Shown piece after piece: positions 47,210 to 55,715 of a DNA stretch of 64,000 nucleotides. Each line of letters starts with the position of its first letter. Positions within the stretch are counted from its first letter, which is position 1. Both the position numbers and the translations under genes were made by a program. Source of the stretch: Polycyclovorans algicola TG408 (lineage in GTDB: Bacteria > Pseudomonadota > Gammaproteobacteria > Nevskiales > Nevskiaceae); NCBI RefSeq assembly GCF_000711245.1, contig NZ_JOMH01000001.1:2350830-2414829 (forward strand). Direction: 5' to 3'. The notes beneath the pieces were generated by a model that worked only from the letters and a program-made list of their open reading frames with translations, did not search any database and was not told where the DNA came from.

Positions 47210-48001
47210 ATGTTGCTGAAAGACAAGATTGTCATCGTGTCCGGCATTGGCCCCGGCCTTGGCGTCAAGCTGGCCGTGGAAGCCGCGCGCGAAGGTGCCG
47301 CCGGCGTCGTGCTGGCCGCGCGCAGCGCAGAGAAGCTGGACGACGCCGAACAGCGCGTTGCGGCGCTGGGTGTGAACGCCAAGGTGATCAAGTGCGTCAC
47401 CGACATCACCGACCGCGCGCAGTGCGAGCGACTGGTGAAAGCCACCGTCGAAGCCTTCGGCCGCATCGATGCGCTGGTGAACAGCGCCTTTGTCCACGGC
47501 GCCATGGACTACGTCTCCAATGCCGACCTCGACAGCTGGGTCGAGCCGATGAACACCAACCTCATCGGCACCCTCAAGCTGACGCAGAGCGTGCTGCCGC
47601 AGATGAAGTCGCAGGGTGGCGGCGCCATCGTCATGATCAACACCATGGCCGCGCGCCAGGTGCCGCCGCTGGGCGAGGCCGGCTACGCCGCCTCCAAGGC
47701 CGCGCTGGCCAACTCCGCCAAGTACCTCGCCAAGGAAGTCGGCAAAGACGGCATCCGCGTCAACTCCGTGCACATGGGCTGGATGTGGGGCGCGCCGGTG
47801 ATCGGTTATTTCGAATGGCAGGCCAGCGAACAGGGCGTGCCGGTCGAACAGCTCAAGGCCCCCATCGAAGCCAGCATCCCCCTGGGCCGCATCCCCACCG
47901 ACGACGAATGCGCCCGCGCCGCGCTGTTCCTTGTGTCCGACTACGCCAGCGCCATCACCGGCGCCGCGCTCGACGCCAACGGCGGCGCCTACATGCCGTA
48001 A
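47210..48001 (+). CDS. SDR-family oxidoreductase
   Basis: 263 residues from the ATG at 47210, with AAGGAGG 8 bp upstream. The Rossmann loop is unusual (VSGIGPGLGVKLAVEAA). NSAFVHG replaces the usual NNAG, and IVMINTMAARQ puts threonine near the usual serine position. YAASK (Tyr and Lys) is intact, and the C terminus ALDANGGAYMP is typical. It probably oxidises or reduces a hydroxyl or keto group on the cluster substrate. It is 60 bp after the sulfotransferase. Confidence 0.9.
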   Translation: MLLKDKIVIVSGIGPGLGVKLAVEAAREGAAGVVLAARSAEKLDDAEQRVAALGVNAKVIKCVTDITDRAQCERLVKATVEAFGRIDALVNSAFVHGAMDYVSNADLDSWVEPMNTNLIGTLKLTQSVLPQMKSQGGGAIVMINTMAARQVPPLGEAGYAASKAALANSAKYLAKEVGKDGIRVNSVHMGWMWGAPVIGYFEWQASEQGVPVEQLKAPIEASIPLGRIPTDDECARAALFLVSDYASAITGAALDANGGAYMP

Positions 48002-48009
48002 CAAACAAA

Positions 48010-48067
48010 CTCCCCTCTCCCCTTGCGGGAGAGGGGCAGGGGGAGAGGGCGGCCCCAACGGGGCCGT
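48010..48067. repeat. Short copy of the ctctccc palindromic repeat
   Basis: tcccctctccccttgcggg with its complement, then gagggcggccccaac/ggggccg. It is one arm plus the inner part of the family, located between the SDR and EthD-like genes. Confidence 0.7.
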
Positions 48068-48122
48068 ATGCACTGCGAAGTTGCACGCCTCGGCTTCGCA
48101 ACACCCAACACGAGACTCGTCC

Positions 48123-48824
48123 ATGGAAAAAGTCATCTACCTGCTCTGGTGCCCTGAAGGACTCGACACCGAGTCCTGGGGCGCCACGCTGCGTGACACG
48201 CTGCCGCAAACGCTGACCCAGCTCGGCGTGCACAGCGCCCGCCTCAATATCGACGATGCCGATGTCGCCGCCGCGCAGGCCCTACGTCAGCAGCGCATGG
48301 CGGTGCAGCCGGGCGCCCTGCTGCAAGTCTGTATTGACTGCGCTAACGACGCGCTGCGCGCCCCCATCGACGCCGCCATCGCCGCATGCTGCCAGCAGCA
48401 TGCGGCCTATCTGGTCACCGAATCCGTCCCGCTGCACAACACCAAGCATCCGGCGCACAAAGGCCAGCGCACCCTCGGATTCGCGCAGCTCGCGCTGCTG
48501 CAACGCACGCCGCGGATGGACCCCGAAACCTGGCGCCATCACTGGCAGACCGTGCAAACGCCCATGGCCATCGAAACCCAGGACACCTTCGAGTACGTGC
48601 AGAACACCATCGTGCGTGCGCTCACCAAAGAAGCGCCCGCCATCGACGCCATTGTCGAAGAATGCTTCCCCGCCGCAGCCATGACCGACCCCTACGCCTT
48701 CTTCAATGCGGTTGGAGACGAAGCCGCTTTCCAGCGCAACCTCGCGCGCATGATGAACAGCGTGAACCGCTTCCTGGATCTGCCCATTGACTGCATTCCC
48801 AGCAGTCAGTACCGGCTGATTTGA
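48123..48824 (+). CDS. EthD-domain-like protein
   Basis: 233 residues. The start YLLWCPEGLDTESWGATLRDTLPQTL and the later RTPRMDPETWRHHWQTVQTPMAIETQDTFEYVQNTIV resemble the two dimeric alpha-beta-barrel modules of EthD-like proteins. C-terminal FNAVGDEAAFQRNLARMMNSVNRFLD fits the same family. EthD members assist P450-based degradation systems in some actinobacteria, but biochemical roles are unclear. A P450-ferredoxin operon lies immediately downstream in convergent orientation. Confidence 0.75.
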   Translation: MEKVIYLLWCPEGLDTESWGATLRDTLPQTLTQLGVHSARLNIDDADVAAAQALRQQRMAVQPGALLQVCIDCANDALRAPIDAAIAACCQQHAAYLVTESVPLHNTKHPAHKGQRTLGFAQLALLQRTPRMDPETWRHHWQTVQTPMAIETQDTFEYVQNTIVRALTKEAPAIDAIVEECFPAAAMTDPYAFFNAVGDEAAFQRNLARMMNSVNRFLDLPIDCIPSSQYRLI

Positions 48825-48907
48825 AGGGTTCGTTCTGACCGCCAGTTGTTGAGTGGCGCGATACACACCCGCAGTCCCGTGCGGCGGTCGTGCCGGTCAG
48901 GGCGCTC

Positions 48908-50347
48908 TCAACCCGCCTTGCGCGTGAGCCTCACCATCATCTTCGAGTAACCCCGCACGAAGTTGGATTGCACCCGTTCCGGCTCCGACAGCACCTCGAT
49001 CGTCTCGAAGCGCGCCAGCAGTTCTTCCCACAAAATCTTCAGTTGCAGCTCGGCCAGGCGGTTGCCCATGCAGCGATGGATGCCAAAGCCGAAGGCCATG
49101 TGCTGGCGCGCGTCGGGGCGGTCGATGATGAAGGCGTCCGGTTGCTCAAACTTGCGCTCGTCGCGGTTGCCGCTGGCGTACCACATCACTAGCTTGTCGC
49201 CCTTGCGGATGAACTGTCCGCCCAGCACCGTATCCTGCGTCGCCACGCGACGCATGTAGGCCAGCGGCGTCTGCCAGCGGATGATTTCCGAGACCATGTT
49301 GGGAATCAGCGCCGGGTTGGCCTTGAGCTTGGCGAACTCGTCGGGGAACTGGTTGAGCGCGTACACGCCGCCGCTCATGGAATTACGCGTGGTGTCATTG
49401 CCGCCCACGATAAGCAGCGCGAGGTTGCCCAGAAACTCCATCGGCCGCTTGATCAGGTCGCGCGTGTCCGGGCTGGACTGCATGAGCGTGATCAAGTCAA
49501 AGCCGGGCTTCTCGCCTGCGGCTAGGCGCGCGGCCTTGTCGTGCCAGAGCTGCATGAACTGCCGCGCCATGTCCGGCAGGCCGGTGAAGATGTCGTCCGC
49601 GGTCGAGGTGCCGCCGGTGGCCTCCACGCTGCCGGAGGCGAGGTCCGACCAGTACACCAGCTTGTGACGCTCCTCGTAGGGGAAGTCGAGCAGCGTGGCG
49701 AGCATGCGCGCGGTGAGTTCAACCGACACGCGCGGCACCCAGTCGAAGGCTTCATCGGTGGGCAGTTCGTCCAGTACCTCCTGCACGCGCGAGCGGATCA
49801 GCCCTTCCATCTCTTGCAGGTTCTTGGGCGCCACGACGCTCTGCACGGCCTTGCGCTGCTGATCGTGGCGCGGCGGGTCCATGGCGATGAACATTTCCAG
49901 CGCCAGGCCATCGGGTGGCTCGCCCATGATGATGAAAGGCTCGGCCGAAAAGCGTTCGTGGTCCTTGTCCACGGCCAGGATGTCGTCGTAGCGCGTGATG
50001 GACCAAATGCCGCCGAACGGCGTATGGCCCTGCCAGTGCACCGGCGCCTCGTCGCGCAGGCGCTTGAAGTACGACTGCCATAAGCCCTGCCGGTACAAAA
50101 AGGGGCTGGTCACGTCGATGCGCTCCAGTGCCAAGCCCTCCACCGGCGGCAGCGGCTGTTCCACCATCGGCGTGGCGGGCGTCTTGCCCAGCACGCGATG
50201 ACGCGCCTTCTGGAGCAGGTGCATGCCCTTGATCTGCAGGTCCATGGGCACAGTGGACTGCACCTTGTTCAGGGCGTGGTTCAGCGTCTGGTCGGCCCAA
50301 CGCGTGGCGGTGGTCTTCATGGCAGATGGGTCTCGTGGAGTGGACAT
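48908..50347 (-). CDS. Cytochrome P450 (CYP153-like)
   Basis: 479 residues. The heme-binding loop [18 protein letters not shown] places the axial cysteine at residue 426. The I-helix GGNDTTRNSMSGG has the oxygen-activation Asp-Thr-Thr, and the K-helix ExxR is in SEIIRWQTPLAYMRR. Overall similarity to CYP153-type proteins (MFIAMDPPRHDQQRKAVQSVVAP; KLVYWSDLASG) suggests hydroxylation of an aliphatic chain. An N-terminal extension of about 60 residues is longer than typical CYP153. The start at 50347 shares one base with the ferredoxin stop. Regulation by the divergent AraC protein is likely. Confidence 0.92.
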   Translation of the reverse strand: MSTPRDPSAMKTTATRWADQTLNHALNKVQSTVPMDLQIKGMHLLQKARHRVLGKTPATPMVEQPLPPVEGLALERIDVTSPFLYRQGLWQSYFKRLRDEAPVHWQGHTPFGGIWSITRYDDILAVDKDHERFSAEPFIIMGEPPDGLALEMFIAMDPPRHDQQRKAVQSVVAPKNLQEMEGLIRSRVQEVLDELPTDEAFDWVPRVSVELTARMLATLLDFPYEERHKLVYWSDLASGSVEATGGTSTADDIFTGLPDMARQFMQLWHDKAARLAAGEKPGFDLITLMQSSPDTRDLIKRPMEFLGNLALLIVGGNDTTRNSMSGGVYALNQFPDEFAKLKANPALIPNMVSEIIRWQTPLAYMRRVATQDTVLGGQFIRKGDKLVMWYASGNRDERKFEQPDAFIIDRPDARQHMAFGFGIHRCMGNRLAELQLKILWEELLARFETIEVLSEPERVQSNFVRGYSKMMVRLTRKAG

Positions 50348-50667
50348 CAGAACTGGTGCTCGGGGACTTGCACGCTCAGGCCGTCCATCGCCGCCGTCGC
50401 GACAATCTGGCAGGCCAGGCGCGAGTGCGGCTGACAGTCGGGCGTCATCGACAGCATGCGCGTCTCGTCTTCGTTGCAAGGGCCCAGTTTGGTGGCCCAT
50501 GCGGCGTCAACCACCACGTGGCAGGTGCCGCAGGCGCAACTGCCGCCGCAGTCACCGTCGATGCCCGGCACGCTGCTGGCGCGGGCCAGTTCCATCAGGT
50601 TGCTGCCTTCGGTCAGCGGTACATCCTGCGTGACGCCGTTGTGCTGCACAAATCGTATAAAGGCCAT
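50347..50667 (-). CDS. Adrenodoxin-type [2Fe-2S] ferredoxin
   Basis: 106 residues. The cluster ligands are in GDCGGSCACGTCHVVV (Cys-x5-Cys-x2-Cys) with a fourth in SRLACQIV, the pattern of plant/adrenal-type P450 electron donors. It precedes and is translationally coupled to the P450 gene, so it is the likely redox partner. No ferredoxin reductase gene is visible in the window. The 148 bp between this start (50667) and the AraC start (50816) hold the divergent control region. Confidence 0.94.
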   Translation of the reverse strand: MAFIRFVQHNGVTQDVPLTEGSNLMELARASSVPGIDGDCGGSCACGTCHVVVDAAWATKLGPCNEDETRMLSMTPDCQPHSRLACQIVATAAMDGLSVQVPEHQF

Positions 50668-50815
50668 GGTGTGTCTGCTCCGGTTGCACGACCCCTTGGG
50701 GCCTATAGGCCAAAATATCTTGTGCCCGGCAGCGGCCATGGTCTATGTTCCGCCGGGCCAGATTATTGTGAGAACAGCTCAGGTGCGCACCGCAGCCCCA
50801 CGTCGAGACGCACAA

Positions 50816-51838
50816 ATGACCGCGCATATTCTTGCGCAGTTGATGGACTCGTCCGTGCTGGACGCCGCCGCTGTCGCCCGGTTTCGCGCCTTGCTGCAAC
50901 GGGAAGGTCGCGATCTGCCGACGATGGTGCGTCAGGGCGAGCAAACGCCGCTGAGTTGGTTCGGTGAAGTGTTTGACGACCTTGACGCCGACCAAGCGGC
51001 CACCATGGGCTATGCCGCCGGGGAACAGGCACGGCTGACTTCATTCACGCCACTGAGCCTGCCCCTGGTGAGCGCCGCCAACATTCATGAGGCGCTGCGG
51101 CTGTTGGCTTTTCTACCGCTGATCGCCAATGTGTTGACCGCGCGTTTTATCGACCGCGAGGACGATGTGGCCATTGTGCTCACCGCCTCATCCGGCGACC
51201 CGATACTGGATCGCTTTCCGGTCTTTTATTGCGCGGCGGCGCTCATGCGCCTGTTGCGCCTGCTGGCCTCAGAGCCGCTGGATCTCGTCATCCACATCGC
51301 CTGGCCACAACCGGCGGGATTCGATCAGCACCCGGAATGCCAGGCCGGTCGCTTACGCTTTGACGCACCGCTGCATCACATTGTGGTGCCGCGCAGCACG
51401 CTACTCGCCGACTGCCGTTTCGCCGACCCCATTGCCTATCAAACCGAGTTGACCACCCTGCAAGACCGCATGGTGACGCTGGGCGCCACCCACGACATCA
51501 CCGAGCGCGTCCGGCATCTGGTCGACACCCAGCACAGCCTGATCGCCATTGACGACGCAGCCCGGCAACTGCACATGACCGTGAGCACCCTCAAGCGGCG
51601 GCTCTCAGAGGCCAACACCAGCTTCCGCGCACTTCGGGAATCGGTATTGAAAGACCGTGCGATGCTGCTGCTCACGGGCACATCGCTGTCACTGGAATCC
51701 ATCGCCAGCGCCCTTGGGTACAGCGACCTCGCCAACTTCTCACACGCCTTCAAGCGATGGACCGGCACCGCGCCCGGCGCCTTCCGCAAGGGCTTAACCG
51801 CAGCGTCTGTGCGATGTGAAAGTTCAGGGATGGATTGA
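50816..51838 (+). CDS. AraC-family transcriptional regulator
   Basis: About 340 residues from the ATG at 50816. The GTG at 50768 and ATG at 50738 are in-frame alternatives. The N-terminal part (about 1-220) resembles the AraC-type ligand-binding domain of the OruR/ArgR-like group. The C-terminal double HTH is clear: SLIAIDDAARQLHMTVSTLKRRLSEANTSF and LSLESIASALGYSDLANFSHAFKRWTGTAPGAFRKG. It lies between two P450-ferredoxin cassettes and diverges from the first, so it probably activates one or both in response to a substrate. Confidence 0.9.
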   Translation: MTAHILAQLMDSSVLDAAAVARFRALLQREGRDLPTMVRQGEQTPLSWFGEVFDDLDADQAATMGYAAGEQARLTSFTPLSLPLVSAANIHEALRLLAFLPLIANVLTARFIDREDDVAIVLTASSGDPILDRFPVFYCAAALMRLLRLLASEPLDLVIHIAWPQPAGFDQHPECQAGRLRFDAPLHHIVVPRSTLLADCRFADPIAYQTELTTLQDRMVTLGATHDITERVRHLVDTQHSLIAIDDAARQLHMTVSTLKRRLSEANTSFRALRESVLKDRAMLLLTGTSLSLESIASALGYSDLANFSHAFKRWTGTAPGAFRKGLTAASVRCESSGMD

Positions 51839-51975
51839 GGGCTTCGGCACAGAAGGTCGTGGCGGCTGCCGCGTGAGCGACAACTACGGAATCTGCTGGC
51901 AAACGGGCCGACCAAAGCCCAGATGGCCGCACACCATTGTCGGGTGGAAGGCCCCGTGAAATGTCACCTGCAAAA

Positions 51976-51989
51976 CGCCGCTGCCAACC
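51976..51989. other. Left half of the hairpin split by the IS nest
   Basis: cgccgctgccaacc here is the exact reverse complement of ggttggcagcggcg at 55544-55557. Without the insertions they would form a 14-bp stem with loop tcTA. The IS630 target TA is the last two bases of that loop. Confidence 0.8.
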
Positions 51990-51993
51990 TCTA

Positions 51994-53170
51994 GTGTCCT
52001 TTAACAAAAGTTCACTTTATTATTGATTCGATCAGAGAGGCGGGCGATAGCCGAGATGATTTCATCGGCGGATTTGCGCCATACGAAGGGTTTGGGGTCC
52101 TGGTTGTAGGTTTTGAGGTAGTGGCGGATGGATCGCTCAAGGTCGTTGGTACTGGTGTGGGCGTTACGTTTGATCCACCGCTGTGACAACAGCGAGAAAA
52201 AGCGTTCTACCAGATTGAGCCAGGAAGCTGAGGTCGGGGTGAAGTGCAGGTGATAGCGCGGTCTGGCGGCAAACCAAGCGCGGACCGCTTCGGTTTTGTG
52301 CGTGCCGTAATTGTCGAGAATGAGATGAATATCGAGGTGCTTGGGCACCTCACGATCCAGTGCGCGCAGGAACGCCAGGAACTCCGCACTGCGATGCCGC
52401 CGGTGCAAGCGACCAATGACTTCGCCGGTGGCGATATCCAGCGCTGCGAACAAGGTCGTCGTGCCGTGTCGCACATAGTCGTGGGTCGTGGTTTCGGCAG
52501 ACCCGAAACGCAACGGCAAGCCAGGTTGGGTACGGTTCAGGGCTTGAATCTGGCTTTTTTCATCAACGCACAACACCAAGGCACGATCTGGCGGATTCAG
52601 ATACAGACCGACGATGTCGTGCACTTTGTCAACAAAGTGCGGATCGGTCGACAACTTGAAGGTTTCCAGCCGGTGCGGCTTGAGCCCAAAGGCGCGCCAG
52701 ATGCGGCTGACTGCCATGGCATTGAGGGCAGTCTCTTCGGCCATCAAAGTCGTCGACCAGTGCGTCGCCTTGGCTGGACCGCTATGCAAAGTCTTCTCAA
52801 TGACTTCCGACACTTTGTCGTCGTTAATCGTGCGCGGTCGACCCGTGCGCGGCGCATCGCTCAATCCCGCGATCCGGTACTGCTCAAAACGCCGCCGCCA
52901 CTTCGACACGGTTTGCGTCGTCACCCCGCAGCGCTGTCCCACTTCGCGGCCCGACAATCCAAGGCTGCACCCCAGAATGATCTGCGCACGCTGCTTGTCC
53001 GCCGACGGCGTCTTGCGACGACGAGCCCACTGCTCCAACTCCGATTGCTCGGTGGGTGTCAGCTCCAGCCCAATGGGTTTGCGTCCCGTCATCTCCGCAT
53101 CCTCCCTCAAGTCAGGGAAGATGGACAACGGTCACTCATAATCGTTCTATGAACTTTTGTTAAAGGACAC
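51994..53170 (-). mobile_element. IS630-family insertion sequence, copy A
   Basis: 1177 bp bounded by inverted repeats GTGTCCTTTAACAAAAGTTC and GAACTTTTGTTAAAGGACAC, flanked by the dinucleotide TA (51992-51993 and 53171-53172), the target duplication typical of the family. It carries one transposase gene. It matches copy B at 54365-55541 in length, and the one difference I noticed is at about 52790 (Gly versus Arg codon). Confidence 0.95.
52001..53128 (-). CDS. IS630-family transposase, copy A
   Basis: 375 residues from a TTG start at 53128 (an ATG lies 12 codons later). The N-terminal helix-turn-helix is [26 protein letters not shown]. The DDE acids are in [22 protein letters not shown] and [13 protein letters not shown]. 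The stop TAA lies inside the right inverted repeat as the gene reads, so the reading frame ends within the terminus of the element. It appears intact and should be able to cut and paste the element at TA sites. Confidence 0.93.
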   Translation of the reverse strand: MSIFPDLREDAEMTGRKPIGLELTPTEQSELEQWARRRKTPSADKQRAQIILGCSLGLSGREVGQRCGVTTQTVSKWRRRFEQYRIAGLSDAPRTGRPRTINDDKVSEVIEKTLHSGPAKATHWSTTLMAEETALNAMAVSRIWRAFGLKPHRLETFKLSTDPHFVDKVHDIVGLYLNPPDRALVLCVDEKSQIQALNRTQPGLPLRFGSAETTTHDYVRHGTTTLFAALDIATGEVIGRLHRRHRSAEFLAFLRALDREVPKHLDIHLILDNYGTHKTEAVRAWFAARPRYHLHFTPTSASWLNLVERFFSLLSQRWIKRNAHTSTNDLERSIRHYLKTYNQDPKPFVWRKSADEIISAIARLSDRINNKVNFC

Positions 53171-53173
53171 TAG

Positions 53174-54361
53174 GGATCATCTGCAAAACCCCTCCTCATG
53201 GGACAATTCACGTCTCGTCGATGACCTGTTGAGCGCCTGAATCTGATGAAGCAGTTGAGCCTTGCGTCTGGGTTTGAAGTGTCCTCTAAACGCACGCGCA
53301 AGCGGGTGTTTCTTGAAGAGATGGACCAGGTGGTGCCCTGGCGCGAGCTGGTAGCGCTGATTGAGCCCCACTACTGGGGTAAAGCCTCGACGGGTCGCCC
53401 ACCGTTTCCCTGCGAGCTGATGCTGCGAATTCACTTCCTGCAACAGTGGTTCGGGCACTCCGATCCCGCCATGGAAGAATCCCTTCACGATGTGCCGCTG
53501 TATCGCGAGTTCATTGGTATTGATCCCGGAGCCGATCGTCTACCCGACGAGAGCACCATCCTGCGCTTCCGGCATTTGCTCGAACAGCACAAGCTGGCCC
53601 CCGCCATGCTGCAACTGATCAATGAACTGCTGCGCACACGGGGGCTGATGCTCAAAGCCGGTACCGCCATTGACGCCACCCTGATCCACGCCCCCAGTTC
53701 GACCAAGAACAGCAGCGGCGAGCGCGATCCGGAAATGCACCAAACGAAGAAAGGGAATCAGTGGTTCTTTGGTATGAAAGCCCACATCGGTGTGGATGCT
53801 GACTCCGGGCTGGTGCACGCCGTTGCGGGTACTGCTGCCAACGTCCATGACCTGACGCCGGTCGACGAGCTGCTGCATGGAGATGAAGAGCATGTGCACA
53901 CCGACGCGGGCTACCAGGGCATCGACAAGCGCGAAGAACTCAAGCACCACACCGTTGAGTGGCAGGTCGCGATGCGCCCCGGCAAGCGCCGGGCATTGCC
54001 CGACACACCGATGGGCAAACTGATCAGCGAAATTGAAAAAACCAAGGCGCGCATTCGCGCCAAGGTCGAACATCCTTTCCGGGTGATCAAGCGCCAGTTT
54101 GGCTACACCAAGGTTCGCTACCGGGGATTGGCCAAGAACACTGCCCAATTGCAAACCCTGTTTGCCCTTTCCAACCTGTGGATGGTGAGGCGACGACTGA
54201 TGGTTGCGGGATAGGTGCGCCTGATGAGCGCCAAAACCGAGGTTATGCAGCGATTCGAAGCCAAAACGGGCAATGCGAAGCCTCGAATCTCGATCCTCCG
54301 GTACGACTTTCGTCACCGCACGCTTGGCAGCCCGTCTCAGCATGGGTTTTTCAGATGATCC
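53174..54361 (+). mobile_element. IS5-family insertion sequence
   Basis: 1188 bp. Terminal inverted repeats start GGATCATCTG (53174) and end CAGATGATCC (54361) with further similarity inward (aaaaccc...ccatg). It is flanked by CTAG on both sides (53170-53173 and 54362-54365), the 4-bp target duplication expected for the IS5 group. The CTAG belongs to the joint between two IS630 copies (C of one end, TA, G of the next). Confidence 0.92.
53246..54214 (+). CDS. IS5-family transposase
   Basis: 322 residues. An N-terminal DUF772-type domain (PHYWGKASTGRPPFPCELMLRIHFLQQWFG, DESTILRFRHLLE) precedes the DDE_Tnp_1 catalytic domain. The acids are D in GTAIDATLIHAP, D in HVHTDAGYQGID and E in RAKVEHPFRVIKRQFGYTKVRYRGL. 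It looks complete. Confidence 0.94.
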   Translation: MKQLSLASGFEVSSKRTRKRVFLEEMDQVVPWRELVALIEPHYWGKASTGRPPFPCELMLRIHFLQQWFGHSDPAMEESLHDVPLYREFIGIDPGADRLPDESTILRFRHLLEQHKLAPAMLQLINELLRTRGLMLKAGTAIDATLIHAPSSTKNSSGERDPEMHQTKKGNQWFFGMKAHIGVDADSGLVHAVAGTAANVHDLTPVDELLHGDEEHVHTDAGYQGIDKREELKHHTVEWQVAMRPGKRRALPDTPMGKLISEIEKTKARIRAKVEHPFRVIKRQFGYTKVRYRGLAKNTAQLQTLFALSNLWMVRRRLMVAG

Positions 54362-54364
54362 CTA

Positions 54365-55541
54365 GTGTCCTTTAACAAAAGTTCACTTTATTATTGATTC
54401 GATCAGAGAGGCGGGCGATAGCCGAGATGATTTCATCGGCGGATTTGCGCCATACGAAGGGTTTGGGGTCCTGGTTGTAGGTTTTGAGGTAGTGGCGGAT
54501 GGATCGCTCAAGGTCGTTGGTACTGGTGTGGGCGTTACGTTTGATCCACCGCTGTGACAACAGCGAGAAAAAGCGTTCTACCAGATTGAGCCAGGAAGCT
54601 GAGGTCGGGGTGAAGTGCAGGTGATAGCGCGGTCTGGCGGCAAACCAAGCGCGGACCGCTTCGGTTTTGTGCGTGCCGTAATTGTCGAGAATGAGATGAA
54701 TATCGAGGTGCTTGGGCACCTCACGATCCAGTGCGCGCAGGAACGCCAGGAACTCCGCACTGCGATGCCGCCGGTGCAAGCGACCAATGACTTCGCCGGT
54801 GGCGATATCCAGCGCTGCGAACAAGGTCGTCGTGCCGTGTCGCACATAGTCGTGGGTCGTGGTTTCGGCAGACCCGAAACGCAACGGCAAGCCAGGTTGG
54901 GTACGGTTCAGGGCTTGAATCTGGCTTTTTTCATCAACGCACAACACCAAGGCACGATCTGGCGGATTCAGATACAGACCGACGATGTCGTGCACTTTGT
55001 CAACAAAGTGCGGATCGGTCGACAACTTGAAGGTTTCCAGCCGGTGCGGCTTGAGCCCAAAGGCGCGCCAGATGCGGCTGACTGCCATGGCATTGAGGGC
55101 AGTCTCTTCGGCCATCAAAGTCGTCGACCAGTGCGTCGCCTTGGCTGGACGGCTATGCAAAGTCTTCTCAATGACTTCCGACACTTTGTCGTCGTTAATC
55201 GTGCGCGGTCGACCCGTGCGCGGCGCATCGCTCAATCCCGCGATCCGGTACTGCTCAAAACGCCGCCGCCACTTCGACACGGTTTGCGTCGTCACCCCGC
55301 AGCGCTGTCCCACTTCGCGGCCCGACAATCCAAGGCTGCACCCCAGAATGATCTGCGCACGCTGCTTGTCCGCCGACGGCGTCTTGCGACGACGAGCCCA
55401 CTGCTCCAACTCCGATTGCTCGGTGGGTGTCAGCTCCAGCCCAATGGGTTTGCGTCCCGTCATCTCCGCATCCTCCCTCAAGTCAGGGAAGATGGACAAC
55501 GGTCACTCATAATCGTTCTATGAACTTTTGTTAAAGGACAC
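54365..55541 (-). mobile_element. IS630-family insertion sequence, copy B
   Basis: 1177 bp, same orientation and same ends as copy A, with TA at 54363-54364 and 55542-55543. The outer flanks of the two copies (51976-51993 and 55542-55557) together form one interrupted hairpin. The two IS630 copies therefore arrived as, or became, a tandem pair at one TA target. Confidence 0.95.
54372..55499 (-). CDS. IS630-family transposase, copy B
   Basis: 375 residues, identical to copy A except [10 protein letters not shown] in place of [10 protein letters not shown]. It has the same TTG start (55499), HTH and DDE residues. Arg is more likely than Gly to be ancestral only if other genomic copies show it; the window alone cannot tell. 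Confidence 0.93.
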   Translation of the reverse strand: MSIFPDLREDAEMTGRKPIGLELTPTEQSELEQWARRRKTPSADKQRAQIILGCSLGLSGREVGQRCGVTTQTVSKWRRRFEQYRIAGLSDAPRTGRPRTINDDKVSEVIEKTLHSRPAKATHWSTTLMAEETALNAMAVSRIWRAFGLKPHRLETFKLSTDPHFVDKVHDIVGLYLNPPDRALVLCVDEKSQIQALNRTQPGLPLRFGSAETTTHDYVRHGTTTLFAALDIATGEVIGRLHRRHRSAEFLAFLRALDREVPKHLDIHLILDNYGTHKTEAVRAWFAARPRYHLHFTPTSASWLNLVERFFSLLSQRWIKRNAHTSTNDLERSIRHYLKTYNQDPKPFVWRKSADEIISAIARLSDRINNKVNFC

Positions 55542-55543
55542 TA

Positions 55544-55557
55544 GGTTGGCAGCGGCG
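55544..55557. other. Right half of the hairpin split by the IS nest
   Basis: ggttggcagcggcg, perfect complement of 51976-51989. On the minus strand the rebuilt hairpin would be followed by TTTT, so it may have been a weak terminator or a regulatory stem between the AraC gene and the P450. Confidence 0.75.
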
Positions 55558-55715
55558 TCGCTGCACTTTCGGTCGCCCGGCAACGCGGCTGCTGGCGTAA
55601 GAAGCTGCGTCCTATCCAACGATAGGCTATAAGGGCTGCGTTGAAGCGTCAGGTCAAAACCAAAACAGATCAGCACGCTGCAGCATCGACAAGTGCGATA
55701 AGGAGACCCTCATTC

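Noticed and set aside
52244-53152. 302-codon open frame antisense to the IS630 transposase (repeated at 54615-55523)
   Set aside because: It exists only because the IS is duplicated; the minus-strand frame has HTH and DDE residues.
53173-54362. Composite transposon made of two IS630 copies carrying cargo
   Set aside because: The only content between the copies is an IS5 element with its own CTAG target duplication; no passenger gene is present.
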